A DNA stretch of 64,000 nt from NCBI GenBank assembly GCA_036378435.1, contig DASUWK010000062.1, positions 30,745-94,744 of the forward strand, read 5' to 3'. Below the pieces are notes generated by a model. The model was not told where the DNA came from, ran no database searches, and saw nothing but the letters and a program-made list of their open reading frames with translations. The stretch is from DASUWK01 sp036378435. GTDB lineage: Bacteria; Chloroflexota; Dormibacteria; Dormibacterales; Dormibacteraceae. Positions 17,745 to 26,289 of the stretch are shown here, piece by piece. The stretch's first letter is position 1, and the number at the start of each line of letters is the position of its first letter. Made by a program: the position numbers and the translations under genes.

Positions 17745-18706
17745 CGGTCCGGGTCGGTGGCGCCGGCCTGAGGTCGGAGCTCCTCGGCGCCGCGCGCCCT
17801 CAGCTGCCGCCTTCGCTGATCGTCCTCTGCCGGGTGCCGACCGGCTCAGGGCTGGGGTGGCTCTGCGATCGCGAGCCGGCCGGCCGAGAGCAGCTCCGTC
17901 TGGCCGCACTCCTCGGCCACCTGGAGCGGCTCCAGCGAAAGGCTGGCGACGAGTCCACCTGGTGGACCCTGGTCAGCCTGGCCGATGCCTGGCGCGAGCA
18001 TGACCCCCCAGGGCCCGCCGGCGCTGACGTCCCCTGGGATGCGCCCGCGTCGGTGCTCTGCTTCGGAAGCCGCAGCGACGATGCGTCCGCGATGCTGGTC
18101 GCGGAGCCGCACTACTTCATGTACGACCGGTACCGGCGGCTGCGGGCGAAGACGCTGCTGCTCGGCCTCCCCTGGGCATGGCGGCGCCGCTCCGCGATCT
18201 TTGCCGGCGGCGACCACGGGCGGCAGGTGGGGCTGCCGGACGGCAGCAGCACGACACCCCGCCGTCTGTTGGCGACCGTCGTGGCGGACCGGCGCCTGCC
18301 GGTTAGGGTGGCGCTCCACGGTGGGACTTCGGTGGCCGAGCAGCTGCGGTACCGGGTCATCCTCGACGTGGACGGGCACGCGCGAACCTGGGAGGCCTGG
18401 GCATGGAAGCTGATGAGCGGGTCCGTCGTCGTGTCGCAAACCTCCGACTGGCAGACGCGATTCACGGCCGAGTTCGAGCCGCGAGTCCACTACCTCCCCG
18501 TGGGGGAGGACTTCGTGGACCTGGCCGATGTCCTCGAGTGGTGCCAGGGCCACTGGCCGGAGGCACGGTCGATCGCCCGCAGAGCGCGCCGCAGAGCACG
18601 TTCGGTCTACAGCCGGGATCGGGTCGAAAGCTCGAGCGAGTGGCGGCGGATCAGCCCCGCGCTGCGCCCTCTGGCGAAGCTGCCCGCTGATATGCCGCCA
18701 GCGTGA
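17741..18706 (+). CDS. GT90 (CAP10)-like glycosyltransferase
   Basis: The 321-residue protein ends with features of the CAP10/GT90 family: YRVILDVDGHARTWEAWAWK, a GSVVVSQTS donor-site segment and HYLPVGEDFVDLADVLEWC. GT90 enzymes transfer xylose, glucose or related sugars, are best known from fungi and animals (POGLUT), and occur in some bacterial polysaccharide loci. The N-terminal half is divergent. Its TTG start overlaps the TGA of the GT2 gene (TTGA), so the two are co-translated. Its 3' end overlaps the convergent GT4 gene by 56 bp. Confidence 0.72.
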   Translation: MTVRVGGAGLRSELLGAARPQLPPSLIVLCRVPTGSGLGWLCDREPAGREQLRLAALLGHLERLQRKAGDESTWWTLVSLADAWREHDPPGPAGADVPWDAPASVLCFGSRSDDASAMLVAEPHYFMYDRYRRLRAKTLLLGLPWAWRRRSAIFAGGDHGRQVGLPDGSSTTPRRLLATVVADRRLPVRVALHGGTSVAEQLRYRVILDVDGHARTWEAWAWKLMSGSVVVSQTSDWQTRFTAEFEPRVHYLPVGEDFVDLADVLEWCQGHWPEARSIARRARRRARSVYSRDRVESSSEWRRISPALRPLAKLPADMPPA

Positions 18707-19817
18707 GCTCAGCAGTCCTCCGCCAACTGAATACGGCCGCGCGTGCCTTGCCCGCCCTCACGAGCTCGGCTCGCAGGCCGTCATCCGACAGCAGCTGGTT
18801 CACGGCGGCCGCGATACCCGCAGGGTCTCGCGGTGAGAAGTACATCGCGGCGTCCCCGCACGTCTCGTGGAGCACTGGGATGTCCGAACAGGCGACGGGC
18901 AGCCCTGAGGCCATGGCCTCCAGCGCCGGGATGCCGAATCCTTCGGCGAGGCTCGGAAACACATAGACGCGCGCACGGCGGAACAGCACGGCCAAGTCCT
19001 GGTCGGGGACGAAACCCGGCAGGATCAAGCGATCTTCGACCTGCCTCTCCTTCGCCCGCCGGCGCAGCCTCGGATAGAACGCGTCCCGGGAGCAAGGGTT
19101 GACCAGGAACAGAGGCTCCGAGATGTGGGTGAGCGCATCGATCACACTCTCGACGTTCTTGTAGGGATAGGCGTTGCCCACGTAGAGGACGAATGGCTCG
19201 CGGATGCCATAGCGCTCGAGGACATCGTGGTCTTGCTGAGTCGAAGTCTGATCCAGGAATACGGCTTCCGCCGCTTCAGGCGTGACGATGATGTTGTCTT
19301 CGCGCACGCCCAGCGACTTCACGAGCTCAGTCCGGACAGCGGCGGAGGGCACCAGGATCAGGCGCGCCCGCGTGACCGCGGCGGCGATCGTCCGCTTGTA
19401 AACCTGGTGCTTCAGCAGGACTACCGGCGACTCGCTCGCGGCAGCCTGGGCGGGACCGAACTGACTCTTGATGAGGTCGTGGATCGTAGCGACGAAAGGG
19501 CCCCTGTACACAAGGGGAAAGTTGAAGTTTGGGAAGTGGACAAGGTCGGGGCGCGTTCTCGACAGAATCCCCGGCATCCGGAGCTGCTCGCCGAACGTGT
19601 ACCAGCCCACATCAGCCAGGGCTCGCTGGAAGTTGGACCGGGCCGGCACGAAATCGGACCAGTTGGAGCGGCTGAGCAGGACCGTATACCGGTTGCGATC
19701 GTCGATCCGCTGCAGTTCCTCCACGAGCTTCGAGACATAGCGCCCGAGGCCGGAGAGGCGAGGGCCGAGAAAACGCGCGTCGATGGTGATGCGCAACGGC
19801 TCGACGGCCGAGCTCAC
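18651..19817 (-). CDS. Family 4 (GT-B) glycosyltransferase
   Basis: The 388-residue protein has N-terminal DARFLGPRLSGLGRY, a donor-domain LYVGNAYPYKNVESVIDA segment and the EX7E-type motif in FPSLAEGFGIPALEAMASGLPV. It is a retaining mannosyl/glucosyl-type transferase using nucleotide sugars. It is read against the main direction of the cluster, and its GTG start is only a few bases from the start of the divergent GT4 at 19.8 kb. The two belong to the same subfamily, so an inverted duplication is likely. Confidence 0.9.
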   Translation of the reverse strand: MSSAVEPLRITIDARFLGPRLSGLGRYVSKLVEELQRIDDRNRYTVLLSRSNWSDFVPARSNFQRALADVGWYTFGEQLRMPGILSRTRPDLVHFPNFNFPLVYRGPFVATIHDLIKSQFGPAQAAASESPVVLLKHQVYKRTIAAAVTRARLILVPSAAVRTELVKSLGVREDNIIVTPEAAEAVFLDQTSTQQDHDVLERYGIREPFVLYVGNAYPYKNVESVIDALTHISEPLFLVNPCSRDAFYPRLRRRAKERQVEDRLILPGFVPDQDLAVLFRRARVYVFPSLAEGFGIPALEAMASGLPVACSDIPVLHETCGDAAMYFSPRDPAGIAAAVNQLLSDDGLRAELVRAGKARAAVFSWRRTAELTLAAYQRAASPEGAARG

Positions 19818-19831
19818 GTGCGGTGTCCCTG

Positions 19832-20971
19832 ATGGGCCGCGTCATCCTCTACGCCCACCGCCTGGACGCGAGCACGGGCAGCGGTGTCCAGCGCTACACC
19901 GATGGCCTCATCGGTGGCATGGAGGAGATCGCCTCCGCAGACTGGGAGGTGACGGCGGTGTCGCCGGACCGGGCGCCGCAGCGCCGGCCGGGCGGCCCCG
20001 TCACTTACGGCACCGTGCCGGTGCCTCGGAAAGTGATTCACGGCCTGTGGATGGTGGCAGAGTTCCCGCCGCTGGAAGCGTTCACCGGAGCCACCGATCT
20101 CGTTCATCTGCTCAGCACGGCCATCCCGGTGCCGTCCCGCGCGCCCCAGGTGGTCACCGTTCACGACCTGTTCACGGTCCGGCACCCCGAGTGGTTCGAA
20201 CCCCGCTCGGTGCGCGCGACGCTCAAGACGCTCCACCGGGCCGTCCGTTCGGCGCGCCGAATCATCGCGCCCTCGGCCTTTGTGGCAGAGGACATCACCC
20301 GCACGCTCCAGGTGGATCCCGACCGCATCTCGATCGTCCATGAAGGCGTGACTTCACGGTTCGCCGCGGATGAATCCGACGGCGACGCGGCCGGCGTGCT
20401 GACGCGGTACTCACTCGGGCCGCGACCGTACCTGATCACGGTCGGGCTCCTATCGCCCCGCAAGAACCTGAGGGTGCTGGCCGAAGCCTGGGCAATCCTC
20501 CGTTCACGCTTGGGCGACGACACGCCGGCGCTCGTGGTGGTTGGTCCGAATGATGTCGGGCATGAGGCCGCCCGCCGGGACGTCGACCGCCTCGGGCTAT
20601 CCGGAACGATCCGGTTCACCGGCTATGTGCCGGATGCCGATCTGCGGGCCCTGCTCGGCGGTGCAACCGCGCTGGTCCACCCTTCGTTGGACGAGGGCTT
20701 CGGCCTGACCCCGTTGGAGGCGATGGCCGCGGGCGTTCCAGCCCTGGTGTCGAGCTCCGGCGCGATTCCCGAGGTCACCGGCGACGCCGCCCAGCTGCTT
20801 GATCCGCGCGACCCGGCGGCGTGGGCGGACGCGGTCGAGACGATCGTGAGCAATCGTGGGCTGCGGGAGTCGATGATCGAAGCCGGGCGCCGTCGCGCCG
20901 CGCTGTTCACCTGGTCGGCCGCTGCCCGGGGCACCCTCGCGGTCTACCGGGCCGCGCTGTCGGGCGCCTGA
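19832..20971 (+). CDS. Family 4 (GT-B) glycosyltransferase
   Basis: This GT4 enzyme of about 379 residues has YAHRLDASTGSGVQRY near the start, VTVHDLFTVRHPEWF, the donor domain ITVGLLSPRKNLRVL and the motif HPSLDEGFGLTPLEAMAAGVPA. I chose ATG 19832 over GTG 19823 because it begins the conserved beta strand directly. With either start the divergent GT4 begins within 15 bp, so both promoters must lie inside the neighbouring coding sequence. The 3' end overlaps the convergent ligase/polymerase gene by 28 bp. Confidence 0.9.
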   Translation: MGRVILYAHRLDASTGSGVQRYTDGLIGGMEEIASADWEVTAVSPDRAPQRRPGGPVTYGTVPVPRKVIHGLWMVAEFPPLEAFTGATDLVHLLSTAIPVPSRAPQVVTVHDLFTVRHPEWFEPRSVRATLKTLHRAVRSARRIIAPSAFVAEDITRTLQVDPDRISIVHEGVTSRFAADESDGDAAGVLTRYSLGPRPYLITVGLLSPRKNLRVLAEAWAILRSRLGDDTPALVVVGPNDVGHEAARRDVDRLGLSGTIRFTGYVPDADLRALLGGATALVHPSLDEGFGLTPLEAMAAGVPALVSSSGAIPEVTGDAAQLLDPRDPAAWADAVETIVSNRGLRESMIEAGRRRAALFTWSAAARGTLAVYRAALSGA

Positions 20972-22437
20972 CCGCGGGCGCTCGGTACGAACGAGCACCC
21001 GATCGCGACCACGCTCCAAACCGGCCACGCGACTCCGATGGCGTCGAACGTGTGGAGGAAGATCGCGCAGGTTGCGGTGGCCCCCAAGCCCAGGAGACCC
21101 GCCTGGCTCCAGCCGTCGCCCGCAAGCGCGCCGCGCGCCAGCCGGAGCAGGCACGTAACGACGAAAAGCACCACCAGGATGAAGGCGACCAGGCCCATCT
21201 CGAAGCCGATCTGGAAGTACCAGCTTTCCTGGATGACTGCGCCGGCGACGGCGAATCGCTCACCGGTCGAGGCGGCGGTGCCCAGACCGTGGCCGAGTGG
21301 GGAGACGAGGAGCGCCGTCGCGTCCTGACCGAGCCGATCAAGGTGGATGGTCGAGCTCACGTCGGACGGTGAGAGGGTCGTGCCCAGGCGGTCGCCGAGT
21401 CCGATCGCCGCGGCGAGAGGTACCAGGACCAGGGCCAGAAAAGCGCCTGCTGTCAACGCAACGATGCGCCGGTTGGCAAGCATCACCGCTGTCACGGCCA
21501 TCGCGAACATCGCAAAGATCGCCGTGCGCGTCAGTGAGAGCATGGTCCCGGCCGCCGCGATGAGCAGCGAGAGGGCGCGCAGGGCTCGGCCGGGGGCGAG
21601 CCCGACCCGGCTGGCGGCGATTCCAAACGGCACCAGCATGAAGAAGCCAAAGGACAGCGAACTGAAGAAGAACCCGGATGCGTGCAGCAGGTAGCGCCCA
21701 CCGACGAGGCTGTAGACGAGCTCGACGCTCGCCGAGCCGCCCGCCTGCTGGCCCTGGTAGTCGAGCACTCCGGCAGAGGCCAGGAAATTGCCCCAGCCCG
21801 CCGCATCGAACACGTTCCAGAGGCCAGTGGCGGTGGTGACCGCGCCTTCGAGGAGCAGCGCCAGCGCGAGCAGCCGGCGCTCCGGGGGCCCGAGGGGGAG
21901 GTGGCGGACGATCACGAAGATGAGGACGAGGAATCCGTCCTGCCGAGCCGCCACCAGCCGCACATCCGCAGGCGGTCCGAGCGGCAAGAGGAGGTAGGCG
22001 GCGATGATGGCCACCAGAGCCAGCGCCAGCAGGTCGAGGCCGTCGAGGGCGCGCGTGCCCCGTACGATCGCCGCCACGCCGAGCGCCAGGATGGCGAACT
22101 CCTTCCAGAACCTCATCATCGACACGAGGTCGTGAGCGGCGCCCAGCTTTTGGAGCTCACCGAAGAACAGGGGGTCGAAGGGCGCCAGCGTCAAGACTGC
22201 GGTCAGCACCCAGGCCGGTCGCGCGATCGCCAGCACGACGAACCAGGGCGCCACCAGCAGCGCGAGGACCGCACCCACCCAAACGGACCCCAAGGCCGTC
22301 GCGGCGCCCGCCAGCATCGCCGCCACGAGCGCCCCGATCAGCAGCGGGACAGGAGCCGTGAGCTGCAGGAGGCGGTCGCCGAGAGGGCCGCGGTCGGGGG
22401 TTACGCTGCGGGCTGCGGCGACGCTGGTGCGGCTCAC
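20944..22437 (-). CDS. O-antigen ligase / polymerase-like membrane protein (Wzy/WaaL type)
   Basis: The 497-residue polytopic protein has about twelve hydrophobic segments and a large loop between late helices (about 350-400, with HLDRLGQDATALLVSPLGHGLG). This is the layout of the Wzy_C/O-antigen ligase family, in which the loop carries the PxxGxG-like HGLG motif. It would polymerise or transfer lipid-linked glycan on the outer face of the membrane. Its start (GTG 22437) overlaps the stop of the upstream glycosyltransferase by 4 bp. Whether it is a polymerase or a ligase cannot be told from sequence alone. Confidence 0.82.
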   Translation of the reverse strand: MSRTSVAAARSVTPDRGPLGDRLLQLTAPVPLLIGALVAAMLAGAATALGSVWVGAVLALLVAPWFVVLAIARPAWVLTAVLTLAPFDPLFFGELQKLGAAHDLVSMMRFWKEFAILALGVAAIVRGTRALDGLDLLALALVAIIAAYLLLPLGPPADVRLVAARQDGFLVLIFVIVRHLPLGPPERRLLALALLLEGAVTTATGLWNVFDAAGWGNFLASAGVLDYQGQQAGGSASVELVYSLVGGRYLLHASGFFFSSLSFGFFMLVPFGIAASRVGLAPGRALRALSLLIAAAGTMLSLTRTAIFAMFAMAVTAVMLANRRIVALTAGAFLALVLVPLAAAIGLGDRLGTTLSPSDVSSTIHLDRLGQDATALLVSPLGHGLGTAASTGERFAVAGAVIQESWYFQIGFEMGLVAFILVVLFVVTCLLRLARGALAGDGWSQAGLLGLGATATCAIFLHTFDAIGVAWPVWSVVAIGCSFVPSARGQAPDSAAR

Positions 22438-23651
22438 CTAACCGGCACTCCAGCGGCGCCGCGAGCAGCTGCCACCTCCGGCAGCCACGCGGCGAATCGG
22501 GCGCCGATCTCGTCCCAGTCGGAGCCTGCGACGATCGACCGGGCGCGCGTCGAGAGGCGCTGCCGGAGCTCGGGGTCGCGCAGTAGGGCCACTGTCTGCG
22601 CCACGAAGGCCGGCGCGTCGCGCGCCGTCAGGGCGGCGCCCGCGGCCCCGTAATCGAGCCCAGCATCGGCCTGGTCGGTGGCTACCATCGGCAGCCCGTT
22701 GGCGGCGGCCTCGATCATCTTGATCTTCGTTCCATGCCCTGCCCGCATCGGCACCAGCAGGACGTCGCTGCCGGCAAGCCAAGGGCGCACCTCGTCAACC
22801 TCGCCGACCACCTCGATGCCCGATGCGGGGTCGTGGAGCCGCATCACGCGAGGCAAAGGCTTGCGGCCGATCACGGTGAGCACGGCGTCCGGCACCTCGC
22901 GGCGGATGGCTGGCATCAACTTCGACGTCAGCCACTCGCAGGCATCCACGTTCGGCCAGTAGTCGAGCGAGCCCAGGAACAAGAGGCGCCGCGCCTGCCC
23001 CGGTCTGGGTTGGTGTGCCGGCGCGGCGGGGATGCGAGTTCCGTTGGGAGCGACGTGGACCCGCCGTGCACCCCACGCCCTGAGTGCGGCCGCATCGGGC
23101 TCGGAAGCCGCCACGACGCCATCCGCTTCGCGGACCGTGCGCCGCCCCCACCACCACGCCCTGGCCGCATTGCTCGCGTTGAGGATGACCCCGTAAGGAG
23201 TCGGCGCACGCCGGGCGATGGAGGCCGCGAGCCGCCACTCGATCCCCTGCTCGATGTGAATCCAGGGCAGCCCGCAGGCGCGCAGCAGGCCTAGCAGGCC
23301 GTAAGCCGAGTACTGGTCGACCACGATCAGATCGTGCCCGGCCGAGGCCGCATTGTCGACCGCGCGCCGCGTCAGCTCGTGCGTCGAGCTCCAGGCGGCC
23401 AGAGGCAGAGGATCGACGAGCACTCCGATCTTGTGCCGGCGCCGCGACGCCTCGCGCGCTGGATAGCGGTGCCAGCGGTCGTCCGTGAGCTTGAGCTCGG
23501 CGTCAGGGCCGCCGGCGCCCGTCTGCCACACCTCCACGTCATGTCCCTTCGCGCAGCCTCGCAGGAGCTCGTAAGCGCGCATCGCGCCACCTGTGCTGTT
23601 GGAGGTGGGCGTGTGAGGCGTGATCCAGAGGACACTCAACCTTCCCGTCAA
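22434..23651 (-). CDS. GT-B glycosyltransferase (GT4-like)
   Basis: About 405 residues. The N-terminal strand LSVLWITPHTPTSNSTGGAMRAYELL, LIVVDQYSAYGLLGLL and the donor domain LLFLGSLDYWPNVDACEWL, with VPMRAGHGTKIKMIEAAANGLPMVAT, are typical of Pfam Glyco_trans_4/1 enzymes in polysaccharide loci. TTG at 23651 is preferred because it overlaps the TGA of the upstream gene in TTGA. ATG at 23681 would overlap that gene by 34 bp. It ends 4 bp inside the ligase/polymerase gene, so three minus-strand genes form one translationally coupled series. Confidence 0.85.
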   Translation of the reverse strand: MTGRLSVLWITPHTPTSNSTGGAMRAYELLRGCAKGHDVEVWQTGAGGPDAELKLTDDRWHRYPAREASRRRHKIGVLVDPLPLAAWSSTHELTRRAVDNAASAGHDLIVVDQYSAYGLLGLLRACGLPWIHIEQGIEWRLAASIARRAPTPYGVILNASNAARAWWWGRRTVREADGVVAASEPDAAALRAWGARRVHVAPNGTRIPAAPAHQPRPGQARRLLFLGSLDYWPNVDACEWLTSKLMPAIRREVPDAVLTVIGRKPLPRVMRLHDPASGIEVVGEVDEVRPWLAGSDVLLVPMRAGHGTKIKMIEAAANGLPMVATDQADAGLDYGAAGAALTARDAPAFVAQTVALLRDPELRQRLSTRARSIVAGSDWDEIGARFAAWLPEVAAARGAAGVPVR

Positions 23652-24829
23652 GCCTGCTTCTCCGGACGAGGGACCAGGCATTCGTAAACCTTGCGCGTGG
23701 CAAGGCCCATCGTTTGAACTCTGAACTGAGAGTTGAACCGCTCGCGTCCTGCCGCCGCCAGCCGGGCTGCGAGTTCTGAGTCGTCCAGGAGCCTGAGAAC
23801 AGCCTTGGCCATAGCGGCCCAATCGTCGATGGGCACCACGACACCGGACACGCCCGCCTCCACCGCGTCGCGGCTACCGACCGCGTCCGTGACGACGACA
23901 GGGATGCCGGCCCGCATCGCCTCCAAAGGTGTGTAAGGGCCACCCTCGAACCGGGACGTCAGGCAGAAGACGTCGAGGGCACCCAGCGCCCAGGCCGGCT
24001 TCTCGAGATCCGGTAGGTGGTGGATCCGTAAGCCGTCCGCTGAGCTGCCGATCATGGCTCTAACCGAGCTCCGCAGCGGCCCGTCGCCGATGAGGACGAA
24101 GTGTGCGTCGGGCCGCTGTTTGGCGATCTCGAGACAGGCGCGAACGAACTGATCGGGGGCTTTCTGCGGCACGAGACGGCTGATGGTCCCGATCAGCGGG
24201 GTCGACGGGTCCAGACCGAGCAGCGAGCGCAGATCGCGGGCCGACGTCGGCAGCTCTGACTCGATGCCATTGGGGACCACGCTCACGCGGCCACGGGCGA
24301 TCACGCGAAGCTTGACGGCCAGCTCGGCCTCGCTCGCAGAGACCGCGATCATGTGGTCGGTGAGCGGCCGCAGAAGCTGCTCGGTCCTCATCGCGAGCGC
24401 TCCGGTGGCGAGCGCGTGCGGCGTGTACACGCGAACGCAGCCGGTGCCCGCCGCGGCCAGGCGTGCGATCGCTCCACCCACTGAGCTGTGCCCGTGGACG
24501 ATGTCGAAGCCTCGCTCCTGGATGAGCCTGCGAATTCGCCAGATCGCCTGGAGGTTGGCCGGGTGCGCGGGGTTGCGCCTCATGGGCACGACGTGCACGA
24601 CGCAGCCCGCAGCTCGCAGCTCCGCCAAGGCGCCGTCGTCGCTCAGCCCGTCGACGCGCCGAGCGGGAGTGACCGAGTCGTGCTGGACGTCAGGCACGTA
24701 CCTGACGAGGTCGATCAGGTGGCGGGCGGTGCCGCCGCCGATGGCCTCCAGCACGTGAAGCACGCGAATCGGACGGCCGGCGAGGGAGTCCGGCGCGGCG
24801 TCGAGGACCGTCGGGGCCGGGTCTCGCAT
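23648..24829 (-). CDS. Family 4 (GT-B) glycosyltransferase
   Basis: The 393-residue protein has IRVLHVLEAIGGGTARHLIDL, HGHSSVGGAIARLAA, VVPNGIE, the donor loop ISRLVPQKAPDQFV and TSRFEGGPYTPLEAMRAGIPVV, all diagnostic of GT4. It is cytoplasmic and membrane-associated, and adds a sugar to the growing lipid-linked unit. It lies 1 bp from the GT2 stop upstream and overlaps the next gene by 4 bp downstream. Confidence 0.9.
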   Translation of the reverse strand: MRDPAPTVLDAAPDSLAGRPIRVLHVLEAIGGGTARHLIDLVRYVPDVQHDSVTPARRVDGLSDDGALAELRAAGCVVHVVPMRRNPAHPANLQAIWRIRRLIQERGFDIVHGHSSVGGAIARLAAAGTGCVRVYTPHALATGALAMRTEQLLRPLTDHMIAVSASEAELAVKLRVIARGRVSVVPNGIESELPTSARDLRSLLGLDPSTPLIGTISRLVPQKAPDQFVRACLEIAKQRPDAHFVLIGDGPLRSSVRAMIGSSADGLRIHHLPDLEKPAWALGALDVFCLTSRFEGGPYTPLEAMRAGIPVVVTDAVGSRDAVEAGVSGVVVPIDDWAAMAKAVLRLLDDSELAARLAAAGRERFNSQFRVQTMGLATRKVYECLVPRPEKQA

Positions 24830-24830
24830 G

Positions 24831-25832
24831 CTAAGCCGCGTTCCTGTCGCTACCGGCCGGCGGTTTGGTGAACTTGATGTCGCCCAAGCCCGGGAGCCAC
24901 GCCGGCGGCGGGCCCCAGCGCCTCAAGAAGAACGCGAGCGCCCCCAGGACGATCCCGTAGGTGCGGGCGCGACCGTGCTCGGTCCGCAGCGGCGCTCCTC
25001 GCCGCAAGCCCTGGCTGGCCAGCGCTCCGAGCTTGTCGCGGTTCGCGTTGAGCGCCGTCAGCACGGCTCTCCAGCCGCCCAGGCGTCGCGCGTACTCGAT
25101 GCCGTTGCGCGTCATCAGGAACTCGTAGGCACCCTGCCGCCGCGAAGCGCCCGGCGCCTGGTACGCGCGGGCGTCCAGCGCGACCAGGACCGGCCAGCCC
25201 GCTCGCCGAGCGCGCAGGCACAGGTCGGCCTCCTCGAAATAGAGAAAGAATCTGCCATCGAAGAGGCCCACGTCTTCGAGCAGCTGACGAGCGACGACGA
25301 TGCAGGCTCCGTCCACCCAATCCGCCTCGACGAGCGGGCCCGAGCCACGCGGGGTGGGTCTGTGCGAGACCTGTCCGCGCCTATCCGTGCTGCCGCCGTA
25401 CGACCATGGTTGGCCGCTCTCGCGGCTCGCCAGGGTGGGGGCGATCACACCGATCCGGCCCGAGCCGAGGTGGCCGATCAGTGTGGACACCGTCCCGTCC
25501 TCCAGCCCAGCGTCCTGCGTAAGCAGCAGGAAGTGGGTGTAGGGATGGGACATCAGTGCGCGCACGCCGGCGTTCATCGCCGTCGCGTAGCCGCCGTTGC
25601 TGGGCATCCGCATGACCCTCACGCCCGGCGCCGGCGGTGGCAGCGGTGGATCGGACGGTCCTGAAGGGTTCTGCACGACCATGATGTCTTGAGCGGGCAT
25701 TGTGCCCACCAGAGAGCGAGTCACGGCCGCGGCTCCGTTGGGATCGCCGTAAGCCAGGACCACGGCGCCGAGCCTGGTCGTCTCGGCCGACTGCGCCGGC
25801 GACGGCCCAACCCCGGGTTCAACCGTCGCCAT
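24831..25832 (-). CDS. Family 2 glycosyltransferase (rhamnosyltransferase-like)
   Basis: About 333 residues from ATG 25832, chosen because the longer frame runs into the fdtA-like gene. It has LGAVVLAYGDPNGAAAV, LLLTQDAGLE in place of the DxD loop, WVDGACIVVARQLLEDVGLFDGRFFLYFEEADLCLR (the GxFDExFF-ED acceptor-base pattern of rhamnosyl-type GT2) and a C-terminal amphipathic region (LGALAFFLRRW). It is the second gene after the cupin isomerase and continues into the GT4 series. Confidence 0.87.
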   Translation of the reverse strand: MATVEPGVGPSPAQSAETTRLGAVVLAYGDPNGAAAVTRSLVGTMPAQDIMVVQNPSGPSDPPLPPPAPGVRVMRMPSNGGYATAMNAGVRALMSHPYTHFLLLTQDAGLEDGTVSTLIGHLGSGRIGVIAPTLASRESGQPWSYGGSTDRRGQVSHRPTPRGSGPLVEADWVDGACIVVARQLLEDVGLFDGRFFLYFEEADLCLRARRAGWPVLVALDARAYQAPGASRRQGAYEFLMTRNGIEYARRLGGWRAVLTALNANRDKLGALASQGLRRGAPLRTEHGRARTYGIVLGALAFFLRRWGPPPAWLPGLGDIKFTKPPAGSDRNAA

Positions 25833-25855
25833 CTCTGGGCCTAACCCGCGGGGCT

Positions 25856-26266
25856 CTAGTTCCCGTCGGATCTGCGTGCCGTCACGAACGCTCGATAGTC
25901 GTAGAAATAGTCGTCTGGGTCGTAGTAATCCGACGCGAGCACCAGGCAGACGGAGCTCGACGAGAAGTTCTCTATCTCTCGCCAATGCATGGCTGGTACG
26001 TAAAGCCCTTTGTAAGAACGGTTGAGGAAGAATCGCTCGCGCGCGCCCATCCCATCGTCGATCACTATGTCGAAGCTGCCGGACGCGGCGACGATCAGTG
26101 ACTCGAGAGCACGGTGAGCGTGGCCTCCCCGAGACTCGCCACCGGGGACGTCATACGTGTAATAGACACGGCGAATGGGGAACGGGACGTGCCGATCCTC
26201 TTCGATGAATGTGAGGTTCCCGCGAGGATCGGTTACCCTCGGCAGTTCGATGATCCGGGCTTCCAC
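25856..26266 (-). CDS. fdtA: Sugar 3,4-ketoisomerase, FdtA/QdtA family cupin
   Basis: This 136-residue single-domain cupin has the FdtA/WxcM-like pattern: DPRGNLTFIEE, PFPIRRVYYTYDVPGGESRGGHAH with the metal-independent catalytic His region, and YVPAMHWREIENFSSSSVCLVLAS. It isomerises dTDP-4-keto-6-deoxyglucose to the 3-keto sugar, the substrate for a PLP 3-aminotransferase. A matching aminotransferase lies at 30.3 kb and two acetyltransferases at 28.1 and 29.8 kb. FdtA and QdtA give different C4 stereochemistry, which cannot be settled here. Confidence 0.85.
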   Translation of the reverse strand: MEARIIELPRVTDPRGNLTFIEEDRHVPFPIRRVYYTYDVPGGESRGGHAHRALESLIVAASGSFDIVIDDGMGARERFFLNRSYKGLYVPAMHWREIENFSSSSVCLVLASDYYDPDDYFYDYRAFVTARRSDGN

Positions 26267-26289
26267 AATTGCCGCGACAGCCTAGCAGT

